From: Paulinella micropora
Lineage: Eukaryota > Cercozoa > Imbricatea > Euglyphida > Paulinellidae
NCBI GenBank assembly: GCA_019918135.1
Contig: WBZZ01001327.1
Span: 37,501 to 101,500, forward strand
Direction of reading: 5' to 3'
DNA length: 64,000 nt
Part shown: piece by piece, positions 1 through 9,670 of the stretch
Layout of the letters: each line of letters starts with the position of its first letter
Numbering within the stretch: position 1 is the first letter of the stretch
Position numbers and translations under genes: made by a program
The notes under the pieces: model-generated
The model's database searches: none
What the model was told of the DNA's origin: nothing
The model's input: the letters and a program-made list of their open reading frames with translations, nothing else

Positions 1-294
1 AGAGAGGGATTTGTAGTCAGTGAATATGTGGACTCGTCTGGGTCTCAAGTTCGTCTGGCGGAGGTATTTTAGTCCTCCTGCAGCTACGGCTAAGATTTCA
101 TGTGCTCCACTCGTCGCCGGGTTATCGGCGGCGCCATAGATGGCTATGCATTGTCCTTGGTGGAAGAGGAGTGCTCCGAAGCCTGCGACGTGCCCAAGTT
201 CGGGGAATGATGATCCATCAGTGACCAGGATAGCATCATAGGGGTGTAGGGAGTCTGAAGAGAGTGGATCCGGGGAGTCTAGTCGAGGGGCTAG
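1..294 (-). pseudogene. RNase H domain of element A (incomplete at window edge)
   Basis: RNase H cleaves the RNA strand of RNA-DNA hybrids during retrotransposition. The minus strand shows three acidic motifs in the expected order: TDGSS (Asp codon 217-219), AHEIL (Glu near 93-105) and FTDYKS (Asp near 12-24), with GFGALLF between the first two. This is the D-E-D layout of the RNase HI fold; the fourth catalytic residue would lie outside the window. The domain is in the same frame as the ORF at 295-741 and is separated from it by one in-frame TGA at 295-297, so a single point mutation may have split a longer polyprotein. Confidence 0.75.
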
Positions 295-1722
295 TCAGCC
301 AACGGGGAACATCTGTTTGATTTCGTCTGGAAGTGTGTGTAGGCGGATTGCAAACACCGTTGTTCTAAGTTTGAGACAGAATCCCCACTGGTCCTCCTCG
401 CTTCGGGGTATGTTGAGGAGAAATAGGTCAGGCTCATGAGTTTCGAGGTACTCGAGGAGCTTGGGTATGATGTCTACCGGGGGGGCAGTGAAATCTAGTT
501 GTGCGTCGATACCCTGGTCTTGCAATCGTTTTGCCTCGTCTGTGTTTCTATCCTTGAAGATTTCATCACCCTGTCGAAATCTGGTCAAGTAGGCTCGCAG
601 CGCAGGCGCTTCTTGATCCTTCTGATCTTGGATGAGGCGCCTTACTTCCTCCTGTAGTGCCTGGGCTTCACTAGTTTGTATGTCCGCTTCCGATTCCCGT
701 AAGGTGGGGTTAAGCGCGGTCCGTGGGGTCGCTCCCCCCATCCACAGAAGCGGTTTAAATGTTCCCTTATTGACCTTATCTCATGGGAGGCGAGGGGGAG
801 GTCGGATGCGGTCGCCTTCTATCAAAAGGTTACGCCGGTTGTATTTGATTTCTGCCGGAGGGGTTCATATTCGTACCCCTTGGCCCATAACGCCCGGGGT
901 GCGGAACTGTTTGTTCATCTCGTCTGTGATGCGGGATCTATAGAGGTCCGTATAGTGTTGGTAGATCGCCTCAGGGGACGGTCGTTGAGGAGGTGATTCT
1001 GTCTGGACCAATAGGTAGAGCTTGGATTGTGTTTCCGGTCGAAGATCTGATCGAGGATTTTCCTTCGTGGAAGTTTCGCTAGCCGGCGTTCAGTGTCAAG
1101 GTCTTCTTGAGCTCTCGAGATCCGCGTGCGGACTTTGGCAACTTCTTTGAAGGCTCGGGGCAGTTCTGCTTCCAAGTCCAGTGGGGAATCGGAAGGCATT
1201 TCAGCGAGAATACCGGCCACCACGGTTTCTTTGAGGTATAGTGTTCGACATATATCTTGCCAAAGGCGAAGGATTCTGTTCCCTGGATCTCGGGGGACAG
1301 CACGTTGGATGCACTTCTGCACTGATTGCAGAGCTTTAAGCATGCGTGCTTGATGATCCTCCGTTTGGTTCGGGGCGCGCGTGGGCGGCGGCTGTCAAGA
1401 GGCTGGCTAGCTGTCGCAGGGGGGCCCTTTCTGTCGCTTGGTTGGTCAGCGTCGGTCTCCGGCTCTTCCGCCTCCTCAGGTGGACGTAGTGCCTCAGCAG
1501 CTTGGACGGCTAGCTGCAGCATGCGCTGGGGTGGGACGGAATCTTGTACGCTTCTCTTGATGCTCTGCTCGAAAGAGTCAATTTGTACCTGGTTCCATCT
1601 TCCAGGTTCAGCAAAGGGCGGAGGTCGGGCCCCATCAACTGCCTCTGGCCCAGGGTGAGGCTGCAGGCCCGTGCTTCAGTTGTAGGAGTGTGAAGGGTCT
1701 GCCGGTCCAGGGGCTCGATCAT
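295..1722 (-). pseudogene. Element A region between central domain and RNase H, frameshifted
   Basis: Three overlapping minus-strand reading frames (1510-1722, 915-1522 and 295-741) carry protein-like, charged, coiled-coil-like sequence. The 295-741 part contains long runs rich in Glu, Gln, Lys and Arg (for example EEVRRLIQDQKDQEAP), then a hydrophobic stretch ending FPVG just before the TGA that precedes RNase H. Frame changes occur near 750-915, 1100-1340 and 1520. I do not recognise a family. In the relative B, the region just upstream of RNase H is similarly placed and ends with a comparable leucine-rich stretch. Confidence 0.5.
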
Positions 1723-3032
1723 GTCTGCCAGTGACCATCGCTGCTTCTATGTGCTCTTCCACCGTCATTGGGAGGGGTGGGGGAGCTAGTCTCCGTGTGT
1801 CTCGTTCTAATGGGGACGGCGTCGTGGGGGACATGGGGGCTCCTGTGGACAGGTAGTGGACCGCTAACCTCGTGCTCCTTCTGTCCAGCCTGTCTTGGAT
1901 CCATGTGCGAAGAGTCGGGGCGTCCATGCGGTGGGTAGACACTGATACCTCTAGGCGTTGTGGGCGGGTAAGGGTAGCCAAGGACGCAACCATGGTCGTG
2001 GCCTCGTCTTCCGAGTTCGAAGCTGTACGATCTTCGATGAAGAGCTGGTTGGAAGTTTCTTGGGTACATTTTAGTATCGCCGCTATGGTGGCCCATGCTG
2101 TTGGGGAGGCAAGGATCGTTTCCGGGCGGAAGTAGGCCTCCTCACGGGACACTATAGCTGGGGTGGTAAGTTCCAAGACCCCGTCCTGTGCTCCCACGTC
2201 CAGGTAAACAGACGCGATGCGGCACATGGCGAGGATTCTACTGTACCGAATGATGGGGAGAGAAATTTGGTGGGGGCCAAGATACCGGGGGCCATCCTTT
2301 CTGTCCGACTCAGTCATCTGGGGTTGTCTCCTAGAGAATAGTAGGATACTGCCCGTAACCTCATGCGCTCGCAGGATGATGATCCGAGGTTTCTTCCGTT
2401 GGATTGCTGAGAAAACCTTGATAGCCTTGACGGCGTACCACGCAGTGATGAGCATGAGGTCTCCTTGTATGACGATAGCTTCCTCCGTTTTCGACGTACG
2501 TGGCCGTCCGTATAAGTGCTGTCGAGCTCCTTGGGTTGGCGATAGGAGGAACATCTGGTAAAGCCACTGATTGATGGTTCCTTGCGGGATCTTAATATCC
2601 TGCTGATCCTCGTGGTGTTGAGGAGGGAGTGCCAGTCTGGGTCCAGAGATGTGTGCAGAAAGGGAGTCCACGTTGGTCCCCTGTACACGCTCCATGTGGT
2701 AGCGCATGCTTGCAAAGGCGATGGCTTGTTGGGCTCGTCGAACCGTACCTTCGCTAGACTGCATGTACTTCTGGACCCAGGATTGAGAGAGGGGTGGAAG
2801 GAAGCGTCGCATGTCTTCCTTGTAAACAGTCCAGATGACTGAGTTGGGGAATGGGTTGTTGTTTGGAAGTGGGTTGCGGGGGCGTAGCTTCTCCTTTATT
2901 GATAGACCTTTCCCCAGTAAGGAGTAGGCTCGTGATACAAATGTGGCGGCGTTGCGTACCTTTGCTTGTTCATCCTTGGCTAACGCCTTGATGGCTCGGA
3001 TAGTCTTGCGAAGCTGCCGGCGGTAGGCCTTG
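1676..3032 (-). pseudogene. Element A central domain (378-aa open frame plus upstream extension), unknown
   Basis: The longest uninterrupted frame of element A is 1676-2812. The same frame stays open upstream to about 3030 (TNKAYRRQLRKTIRAIKAL), so the Met at 2812 is probably internal. The protein is about 450 aa and mixes helical charged segments with a hydrophobic core (YLDVGAQDGVLELTT, LMLITAWYAVKAIKVFSAI). It ends in a proline-rich tail around 1700-1860. No catalytic motif is recognised. It lies between the USP-like domain and RNase H on the same strand, so I treat it as part of the same polyprotein, joined to the protease by a frameshift near 3033. Confidence 0.5.
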
Positions 3033-3957
3033 TTAGTCCTTTGTGCAGACCTGAACCCTATTGTTGGAATGCAGCGCCGACTGGGGGAGGATCAGGTACC
3101 GTAGCTGGGACTCTAGAATAGAGGAGAAGGACACCGCGTACGGCGATGAGTCTGATCGCAACCTTAGTAGGAATCGGTGGACAGAATCGTCGTCGCACTG
3201 AATCCAGGTTCCATCGGACTGTCGGTCTAGGACATACATGTGCGTGGTGATGGTCCTGGCGTTGTCTTCACTTGCTTGGACGCATAGTACAGACTGAAGT
3301 TGATAAGACTCTGTGGCCTGTTGGTGCGAGAACTCGTGGTGAAGGACTAGTCTGGGGGGAAAGATAGTCTTGTGATGGTGCTTTTTACTCCATAATAGTT
3401 GGAGAGCCCTTGCGGTCGGATCACCTCCAGTATCAGGCATTCTGCATGATCGCCCAGGAGCATTTGGATAGAGGAATCATTGAAAGGGAGCCACATCTCC
3501 TGCAGGGGTTGGGAGATGAGAAGTGGTAGGGGGTGCGCCATCTGCCGAGAAGCTCGGTGATAGTGATAGGGGAGGGGTCTCCTTCGTCTATGAACAGGGT
3601 GATAGGCAATCCCCAGGAAACAGATTGAACCGTCTCAGGGCAGGAATCGCACGAAGTCGATTTAACGATGTCAGGAAGCCATCGGTGCACGGACACTGTG
3701 GCAGGTCGGAACTGCATACAGGTGCTTCGGAGGAGGCGAAGGAAACCACGCAGGGCCAGTCCCGCGTCGGCCTTACCTGGCGTGAGGTTGGGGTCAAGAA
3801 GCTGAAGCATCTTGGTCTGTGCGATCCACGAAATCGAGACCGGGTGTAGGGGAGGGGATTCATTCTCAGTCGGTGGTCGTAAGGCACCTATCGTAGTTAT
3901 GATGGATTGGACCAGGTGGGTTCGGCTGTCGATCATAGTCCTCGGCGGCCGGGTCAT
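3033..3957 (-). pseudogene. USP-like domain, zinc-finger and His-box parts (element A)
   Basis: Two frames on the minus strand carry the middle and C-terminal parts of a ubiquitin-specific-protease fold. Frame 3433-3957 has STSCDSC (near 3645), then PITLFIDEGDPSPITITELL, and a second pair PCRRCG (near 3480). This is the C-x2-C ... C-x2-C finger with the S-h-x2-L strand that sits between the pairs in USPs. Frame 3033-3440 has FPPRLVL, a Y-x-L-x-S-V strand, then THMYVLDR with DGTWIQCDDDSV (near 3245-3200), which matches the USP His box followed by W-x-x-F/C-D-D. Spacing from the Cys box is close to that of USPs. Frameshifts near 3440-3500 and before 3957 break it. Confidence 0.62.
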
Positions 3958-3993
3958 TAGCCAGTTCCGGAGGTAGGAGCTCAGTTTCGGGAA

Positions 3994-4877
3994 CTATGCT
4001 AATAACTGTAGAGAGCTTATTATATAACAGTATTTATTTTCCGGATTCTGAATGCCCCGGTATGGAATCCGGTTCCTATCTGGTTGTTTAGTCTCTTTGA
4101 CGGCCGGTTGGCGCTTTCCGGTAGCAGGTAACGTAGTACCCGAATAGGAGTCTTCATCTTTAATAGTCGGGTTCCCCAGATTCCTGGATGCCTGCAGTCT
4201 GGTAGGGCTTTGAGGGGACTCCTCCCGTAGGGCTATCGTGGTCGCGGATCGCTCTTCCCGATCTTGCTCGTGGGCGGCGGCTGAGGTTTGGTCGTCATCG
4301 TGAAGTCGTCGTTGGCGCACGAGTGGTCTGGCCAGATGGGCGATGCGGATCTTTTGCGCGCTTAATGTCATCGCGCCTCCTCCTTCCGCGGTGGGGGTGT
4401 AGGTTCCAGTAGGGAGGGGGTTCCGGGGAGTCGCCGTATCGTTCCCTTCCAGTATAACCGCATATTTGACGGGATCCGTTCTTGGTGGGCTTTCCTCTTG
4501 GTCGGAAAAACCCGTTACATGGAAAGAGGGCTGTTCGTCATTCATCGTCGGGGGACTTGCCCTATTCGGACATAGATAAGTTCGATCATGCCTCTTCTGC
4601 TCCTTCGTTTCCTCTTGCCCTTTTGCAGTTTCCTTCTTGGTTGTCCTGTCTGTGTCTTGGTCCGTGGCCTGCTCCTCCTCTTGGTCGCTGGGAGGGGGAG
4701 GTGCTGGTGCGGTACTTCTATGTGTGTCGCGGTCCAGTCGAGCCTTGGACGTAGTGTTCGGGATGACCGTTAATGACAGAGATGGATCCCGACTGGTCTG
4801 TGGGCACGGCTTGGGAGGTGGTGCTGGTGCCTCTGGGGGAGGTTCGTTCTGGACACGGGGGGGGGGGGGGGGGGGGG
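3994..4877 (-). pseudogene. Proline-rich leader and USP-like Cys box (element A)
   Basis: The open frame extends to 4965, but codons upstream of about 4877 are antisense gypsy sequence, so the element part starts at the poly-G/poly-C tract that encodes a proline run. The first ~250 residues are disordered and rich in Pro, Glu, Lys, Asp and Thr. The C-terminus reads GIQNPENKYCYIISSLQLLA and stops at 3994. This closely resembles the USP/UCH catalytic Cys box (G-L-x-N-x-G-N-x-C-Y-x-N-S-x-L-Q), with the candidate nucleophile Cys at 4027-4029, one extra residue before the Cys and Gly replaced by Glu. The TAG right after the box and the continuation in another frame indicate decay. Confidence 0.6.
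4857..4877. repeat. Poly-G tract (21 nt) at junction of element A and gypsy element
   Basis: An uninterrupted run of 21 G. On the minus strand it is read as a proline run at the start of element A's leader; on the plus strand the gypsy integrase sequence begins within about 10 nt after it. It therefore marks the fusion point of two oppositely oriented elements. Confidence 0.9.
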
Positions 4878-4885
4878 CGTCTCCC

Positions 4886-5597
4886 CCGGGATATGGCAAG
4901 ATAGAAAGGGTCCATAGGCCACTCAAAGCCGCCCTCCAACAATACTGCCGTGATAACCAACACATCTGTCATAAGGCATTTCCGTCCGTTGTGTTCTCCA
5001 TGAACAACATGTACACGGGCTCGAAGGCGTTAGCTTATAGATGGGAAGACCACTGGCGCCTCCCCAAACTTGCTCGTGTACGGCCGCCATCTACGTATTC
5101 CGGAAGACATGGTGCTCCCGCACCGCCCGGAAGGCGGATTCCTAGAACACGAAGAGCTCTTCGCATGTCGCCTAAGCGTGATGGCGGAAGCTCGACATTA
5201 TGTGGCCAAGGCCCGAGAGGCTGAAGAGGCCAGCCGCCAAAACCAGAACACACCATCCAAGGTCAAGTATGAATCGGGAGAGTACCATGCGGGGGACCTA
5301 GTATTCCTATACGTCCCGCAGGTCCCCAACTTGGTCAGTGTGAAGCTCTTCCTTATGTGGCAGGGACCATACACCGTATTGGAACAAGTAGGGGCTCTGA
5401 CCTACCGCATACAGGGTAAAGGCAAGACACTAGTGGTCCATGTCCGACGCTTAATGCGCTTTCACCCCATGCTCGACCGAAACGAGACAATGGCGGATGC
5501 TATCCAAAAGCTGAACGTAAGCTTGCGTGCCCCGCCTAAGCGCCGTGACAAGACGGCCGAGGCGAAGGCTAATCCCGATCAGCCGATCCCGGTCTAG
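4886..5597 (+). pseudogene. Integrase C-terminal part (G1)
   Basis: Frame 2 begins with YGKIERVHRPLKAAL, which corresponds to the DDE integrase Glu motif of Ty3/gypsy (usually DG-x2-ER-x-N/H). The frame then shifts near 5040 to KTTGASPNLLVYGRHLRIP, the typical T-G-x-S-P-x-x-L-x-Y-G-R box. Further on there is a helical segment, GDLVFLYVP, and GPYTVLEQVG (near 5367-5395), the GPY/F module at the C-terminal end of gypsy and gammaretroviral integrases, then HVRRLMRF. The stop TAG at 5595-5597 is followed by in-frame coding-like sequence, so it is probably a nonsense mutation. Confidence 0.8.
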
Positions 5598-5666
5598 GAG
5601 AATAACGCAGCATCAGCGCCCAGCCAAGAGGGTATGGACGTCGACCGAGATGACGGACCCTCCCCG

Positions 5667-5694
5667 GCGGTCATAGCTCCGCGGTCATAGCTCC
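5667..5694 (+). repeat. 14-bp tandem duplication breaking the G1 pol frame
   Basis: The unit GCGGTCATAGCTCC occurs twice in direct succession (5667-5680 and 5681-5694). Without one copy, the frame that follows the 5595 stop (DRDDGPSPAVIAPR) runs directly into the downstream C-terminal ORF (RPDIHPQTEQEEKAD). With both copies the frame shifts and meets a TAG. It looks like a replication-slippage mutation. Confidence 0.85.
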
Positions 5695-5695
5695 G

Positions 5696-6286
5696 CGGCC
5701 GGATATCCATCCGCAGACCGAACAGGAGGAAAAAGCGGACATCGCCCCTCAGCGCCCACCGGGTGAGTCCAAGCTGAGGAAAGGCGAAGACGTTAAGGCT
5801 ATCCATTGGCACGTGGGTAAGGTATATATCCTCCGTCCACCGACGGCCCACGTAGGCGACGATTGCCTAAACGACTTCTTCCTAATGAAAGTCAAGGAAT
5901 GGGAACCGAAGGTCCGCGCCACCAGGGTGAACAAAGCGACCTCGGCCGAACCGCCCATCCTACAGTTCTATCGGTCACACCAAGACCTCGACGATCCTGA
6001 ATCCCGAGTCTTCTACCCGGTGTATCGGGACGGGGAAAACGTTGAGACGTTTTGGAAGGGCATTACCGATAAATCGCCCGGATACAAGCCATGGCAGATC
6101 CAAGTATGGCCGCGCATGGTGCTAGACTACCCATTCGACCTCCAACATGGCCGAATCCCAATATGGGTATGGGACGAGATAGCCGCCGAAGGCATCTCTA
6201 CCGCTCTCATAGGGACACCAGCACCGGGGAAATACAAACCCGGCAGACTAGGCCAAGCTGCTAAATCCAAACGAGCTCGAAAGTAG
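5696..6286 (+). pseudogene. C-terminal domain of G1 polyprotein, unknown family
   Basis: About 190 codons follow the integrase, joined to it once the 14-bp duplication and one nonsense codon are allowed for. Distinct blocks are VGKVYILRPP, NDFFLMKVKEWEP, FYPVYRDGENVETFWKG and WVWDEIAAEGIST, and it ends in a basic tail. It is not a chromodomain that I can recognise. A similarly placed region follows the integrase of the second gypsy element at 63.58-63.97 kb (PLFRPIYEDTKD ... AFWKPLLFDI ... KGRLSANVLKRL), so this may be a shared post-integrase module of the lineage. Function unknown. Confidence 0.55.
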
Positions 6287-7018
6287 TCGAGGTGATGATC
6301 GATGAAACGCATAACCAAACACGGGTAGTATAGGGGTACCGGGCCCAACCGCACCGAGCGGAAACCTAGCCACTGCCATACTAGGGACACACCCGAAGAT
6401 ACCTCTGTCTTTTTTAAAATACCACCTAAGTTCGCTCTTCCACGGGAAAGAGGGCATATTACCTAACATGATGTAACAAACGGGAAAAATGACCCTGCCC
6501 CGCCCTCCGTGGGGTGCGACGGCCCTGAAGGTATCTTGACGGGTCGGTAGTTGGTGGTACCACCATGGGTCGGAATAATTTCTGGCTAGCTCAACCTGGC
6601 CATTGCACATCACACTCGCCTCCTCCCGAGTTGCTAGCCCGCCTCCCGCGGCTCTGGCATGCGTAGGGTGTGATAAATTATTATCCACAGAATGTTACGT
6701 CATTTATGTCACGTCCTCCCTATCCTGTTGTTTGGGTGGAAGGTTGAAAAACACCAAGAGCCATAAGCATATATACTTCATTCATGCACTTAAGTGTCCC
6801 TATTCCTAGACAGCCCGATTCATATATAATCCCGAGGCATTAAGTACGGACAGGCGAAGGAATCCAAGGGCTCACGTCGCACCCAAATCCCCCTGTTGAC
6901 ATGCATATGTACATAAGTAAGCAAGTGTGCAAAGACGACAAACATCCCATAATTCACAGCAAACACACTTGCCTTGCTCATAATTTTGGCTCAAAGACAT
7001 ACTGACATTCAAGCCCTT
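6287..7018. other. Non-coding gap in G1 between pol and accessory ORFs
   Basis: No convincing ORF on either strand. The sequence is AT-richer around 6660-6960 and contains runs such as CATATGTACATAAG. No LTR boundary or splice site could be assigned with confidence. Confidence 0.5.
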
Positions 7019-8197
7019 ATGCCACCTATAGGCATACAAACAGCGCTGGAGCAGTACCTAGCGTTCCTATTAGCGTGCGTGGCGTCGGTGTGCGTTATCG
7101 CGGTGGTCCACTTGATAATGCAAGTCATCGCGGTCGACAAGGGGAAAGCATCGGACCAGAGGCAACAAGGCCAGCCGATAGCAGGGGCGCCGCCGGAGGC
7201 CAAACAACCGTCTGGGTCCGATTTACCTATGTCGGAGAGCCCCAGGTTCGCCACCCCACCACACAAACGACACAAAACAGCACACTCGGATTCCAAGGGG
7301 GCCGGAACCATTCCAGAGGGACCCGCCCAACCCCGACCGAGCCCCACTTCACCTAGAACCCCACTCAGCACTCTTTCCGATCACTCGAACACCGAGCCTA
7401 CCCACATGAGCCCGGAGGGAGCCGCAACGCCGGCTAGTGTTGCGCGCACACCTTCCTCACCTCCGACGGATGAGGATGTCGACCCAGAGGGTATCCTTCA
7501 ACAACCATGGGTTGACCCGGAACCAGGGCGCGTATCGGACGAGTTCGATCAATCCGACACCAATTACGAGTCGGGGGAGGATAGTGATGCTGAAGTCATG
7601 GCGCGCAACCGAGCTAAGCGACGCTTAAAGGCTCGCCGTGAATATTGGCGGCGGTTCGGGTGCAAAGATAAAACCGAGCCCGACAAATACAGCGACGGGT
7701 TAAACCCGGTCGAGGAGGACAAACCCGTCCCCGCGCCTTTCAACATGCATTATCAACACCATCGATGCCCACCACCTGAACAACCCCGACACTGGGGCAG
7801 GAAAGAGGAATTTGTGGCATACTTCCACAAAAAGGATGATATCCCGTACGTATACGGCCCGATCGGCCGACCGGTATACTGTCATGGGGATAGACAGGTA
7901 GGCCAGAAAATCTACCGTCTCATCCGATGGGATTCCAAATCAGGGAAACCCAAACCTCCCCCTTCCAGCCCGCCCCAGAGGGTCAACTATGCACGCGTCA
8001 ACCGATTATTGAGGCCGTATCGCATCCCGATGCAAACCATGTTGCGGGGAATGGATCCCCACCTCTTCCAAGGGGACGAGGCGAGCGAGGAGTACGAAAA
8101 ACCCGTCCGATACGCCTTTCCCGGCGTCACGCCAAATGCACCGCATATACCCTCCGTACCCGGATATCACGGACGCAGAGCGCCGCCTACGGCTTGA
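7019..8197 (+). CDS. Putative membrane-anchored accessory protein (392 aa), env-like position
   Basis: The ATG at 7019 gives 392 codons; upstream in-frame codons have no other ATG. Residues about 12-40 form one strong hydrophobic segment (YLAFLLACVASVCVIAVVHL), a likely signal anchor. It is followed by ~180 residues of disordered Pro/Ser/Thr/Glu-rich sequence, a basic stretch (AKRRLKARREYWRRFG), and a more ordered C-terminal half with FHKKDDIPYVYGPIGRPVYC and GQKIYRLIRWDS. It lies downstream of pol on the same strand and upstream of the 3' LTR, where env-like ORFs sit in some gypsy lineages. There is no furin-like site or second TM that I can see. Function unknown; the position is the only link to env. 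Confidence 0.55.
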   Translation: MPPIGIQTALEQYLAFLLACVASVCVIAVVHLIMQVIAVDKGKASDQRQQGQPIAGAPPEAKQPSGSDLPMSESPRFATPPHKRHKTAHSDSKGAGTIPEGPAQPRPSPTSPRTPLSTLSDHSNTEPTHMSPEGAATPASVARTPSSPPTDEDVDPEGILQQPWVDPEPGRVSDEFDQSDTNYESGEDSDAEVMARNRAKRRLKARREYWRRFGCKDKTEPDKYSDGLNPVEEDKPVPAPFNMHYQHHRCPPPEQPRHWGRKEEFVAYFHKKDDIPYVYGPIGRPVYCHGDRQVGQKIYRLIRWDSKSGKPKPPPSSPPQRVNYARVNRLLRPYRIPMQTMLRGMDPHLFQGDEASEEYEKPVRYAFPGVTPNAPHIPSVPGYHGRRAPPTA

Positions 8198-8299
8198 ATG
8201 CCCAGCGCTCAAACATACAACCAATCCGCGTTCTAATGCGTTCAAACCATAGGCGGAGCCATATCGGCATATGCTCGTTGGCAACCAGGTCAACTAGGT

Positions 8300-8735
8300 A
8301 CCGGACCCTCACTATTTTGAGGACGAACCGGCCCACGGGGTCGTCCCTGAGGAAAGCATACCACCGCCACTTCCACCAATGCAAGATGAGCGGGGGGTAT
8401 ACTCTCACACCCCATCCTACCACTACGCGGCACATGACGAAAACCGTCTCCGAGTGACCTGCGGTGGTGTGCGTCCAGTGCCCTCCAACGGCAGTTATAA
8501 CTGCGGACACAAGTGGATCCTTGACCCCGACCTATACATATCGCCAGAGCGATGGGGACCACATATGTGTCTGGAGCACAAATCTCTTGAGAAGGAACGA
8601 CCAGGGCAGTACCCAGTTACTAGACCGTGGGAAGTCCCTCAGAGCCCACCAACCTGGCCCGAAAATCCACTCCCACACGTGTTACCCTACACACCCATCC
8701 CGGGGAATCCTACATCACTGAGAAGGTGTGTATTT
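8300..8735 (+). pseudogene. Accessory reading frame after 7019 ORF, no start codon
   Basis: The frame is open from about 8300 (VPDPHYFEDEPAHGVVPEES) through NGSYNCGHKWILDPDLYIS and PERWGPHMCLEHKSLEKE to the GT-rich run at 8730. It looks like real protein and may be the frameshifted continuation of the 7019-8197 ORF, with the break between 8200 and 8300. It contains two cysteines (CGG, NCGH) and aromatic-rich segments. No family recognised. Confidence 0.4.
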
Positions 8736-8752
8736 GTGTGTGTATGTGTGTT

Positions 8753-8872
8753 CCTCCTCCTCCTCCTCCTCCTTCTCCTTCTCCTTCTCCTTCTTCTCCT
8801 TCTCCTTCCTCCTTCCTCCTTCCTCCTTCCTTCTTCCTTCTTCTTCTTCTTCTTCTTCTTCTTCTTCTTCTG
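8753..8872 (+). repeat. Polypyrimidine CCT/CTT/TTC microsatellite
   Basis: About 120 nt of pure C/T on the plus strand, changing from (CCT)n to (CTTCTC)n to (TTC)n. It ends three bases before the ATG at 8875. Long mirror-symmetric pyrimidine tracts can form triplex DNA. ORFs of Leu, Ser, Phe or Lys/Arg runs here are artefacts of the repeat. Confidence 0.95.
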
Positions 8873-8874
8873 AC

Positions 8875-9214
8875 CATGGAGCAGTGGGCGTTGGCTCGGA
8901 CCATCACAGGCTGGGCTAGCCTGTCCGATCAACAAAGAGCGTATGTGCTTCGATTTTATAGCATCAAAGCGCTGCCCAAACAGCTCTTGGAACCATACGA
9001 GCTCCGAAGGCTCCGATGGTCACAATTGGACATCAGTGCCTACTACCGACTCCTGGAGAGAGCGGGCCTACCCCTCCCGGACGAGGTTCAGGCATACCGG
9101 GCCTATCACCTCCGAAAGGGCCGCGATCTCCCATTCAATCTGTCGGCGGAAGGTGACGAGTTGCGCCAAATCAAGGAGGCCCTTGGAGTGCCCCTTGAGG
9201 AGAGTGCCCAATAA
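8875..9214 (+). CDS. Small ORF of G1 accessory region (112 aa), unknown
   Basis: ATG at 8875, directly after the pyrimidine tract, stop at 9212-9214. The product is compact and likely helical: MEQWALARTITGWASL, then LRFYSIKALPKQLLEPYELR, AYYRLLERAGLPLPDEV, and an acidic tail. The upstream frame is open only through the repeat, which supports this ATG. No domain recognised. Confidence 0.45.
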
Positions 9215-9427
9215 CCGTTCCCTACCCCCTGCCTAGTTTCGGAAAAGGCGATAGCGAATGGCTATGAGCCATACCGCCATGTGTTATTGTTGAAAACGGA
9301 GATAATGTCTTTGTCGTAGCCTTGCCACTCCCTGAAATCGGTCGGGGATTGTAGGTGGCTGGGGGCGATAGTAGCTCCGCCTATGGTAGGTAGGCGAGGG
9401 TGAAATATATGTGACGCCACTATCTGA

Positions 9428-9670
9428 TACCTACTCAATATCTTAATTGACCGCGAAGATGCCCGCCCAACCGACCCTCAACGCCTCCAATCCTGGGCAG
9501 AGAGGTGGGCTCGAAACTTCCGTTATCACGCTCGTCCAGAGTGGGACAGCGCGGTACAAGACGAAGAGTTCAGATGGCACAAAGCTACAAAGCCATTGGA
9601 CTATGTATACCACTCTCGACACTGTTACCCACGGTGGGAGCAAGTGTACGAATGTAAACTCGGGACATAA
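9428..9670 (+). CDS. Small ORF of G1 accessory region, overlaps next ORF
   Basis: The frame opens after a TGA at 9425 and ends with TAA at 9668-9670. It reads LIDREDARPTDPQRLQSWAE, then WARNFRYHARPEWDSAV, DEEFRWHKATKPLDYVYHSR and a C-terminal CYPRWEQVYECKLGT. The frequency of Trp, Tyr and His in a regular pattern suggests real coding. There is no ATG near the start, so it may be entered by frameshift or splicing, or be broken. The competing ORF at 9447-9689 in another frame is less protein-like and I take it as a shadow. Confidence 0.4.
   Translation, partial: YLLNILIDREDARPTDPQRLQSWAERWARNFRYHARPEWDSAVQDEEFRWHKATKPLDYVYHSRHCYPRWEQVYECKLGT

Larger units (their letters stand above)
1..4879 (-). 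mobile_element. LINE-like element A (USP-like protease + RNase H), 5' part
   Basis: Read on the minus strand this element runs from a proline-rich leader near 4877, through a ubiquitin-specific-protease-like domain (about 4056-3100), unknown regions (3030-295), to an RNase H domain at the window edge. Its RNase H resembles that of element B (24.85-25.23 kb): both share DGSSFP, LGH, GFGA and a final FTDYK box. B carries RT and a restriction-like endonuclease after RNase H, so I infer that A continues with RT to the left of the window. The reading frame is broken several times, so this copy is probably dead. The 5' limit is a fusion to a gypsy element at a 21-nt poly-G tract (4857-4877); the element's true start is not known. 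Confidence 0.7.

Noticed and set aside
4637..4880. Plus-strand Val/Ser/Gly-rich ORF upstream of the gypsy integrase
   Set aside because: It is antisense to the leader of element A and only becomes integrase-like after the poly-G junction.
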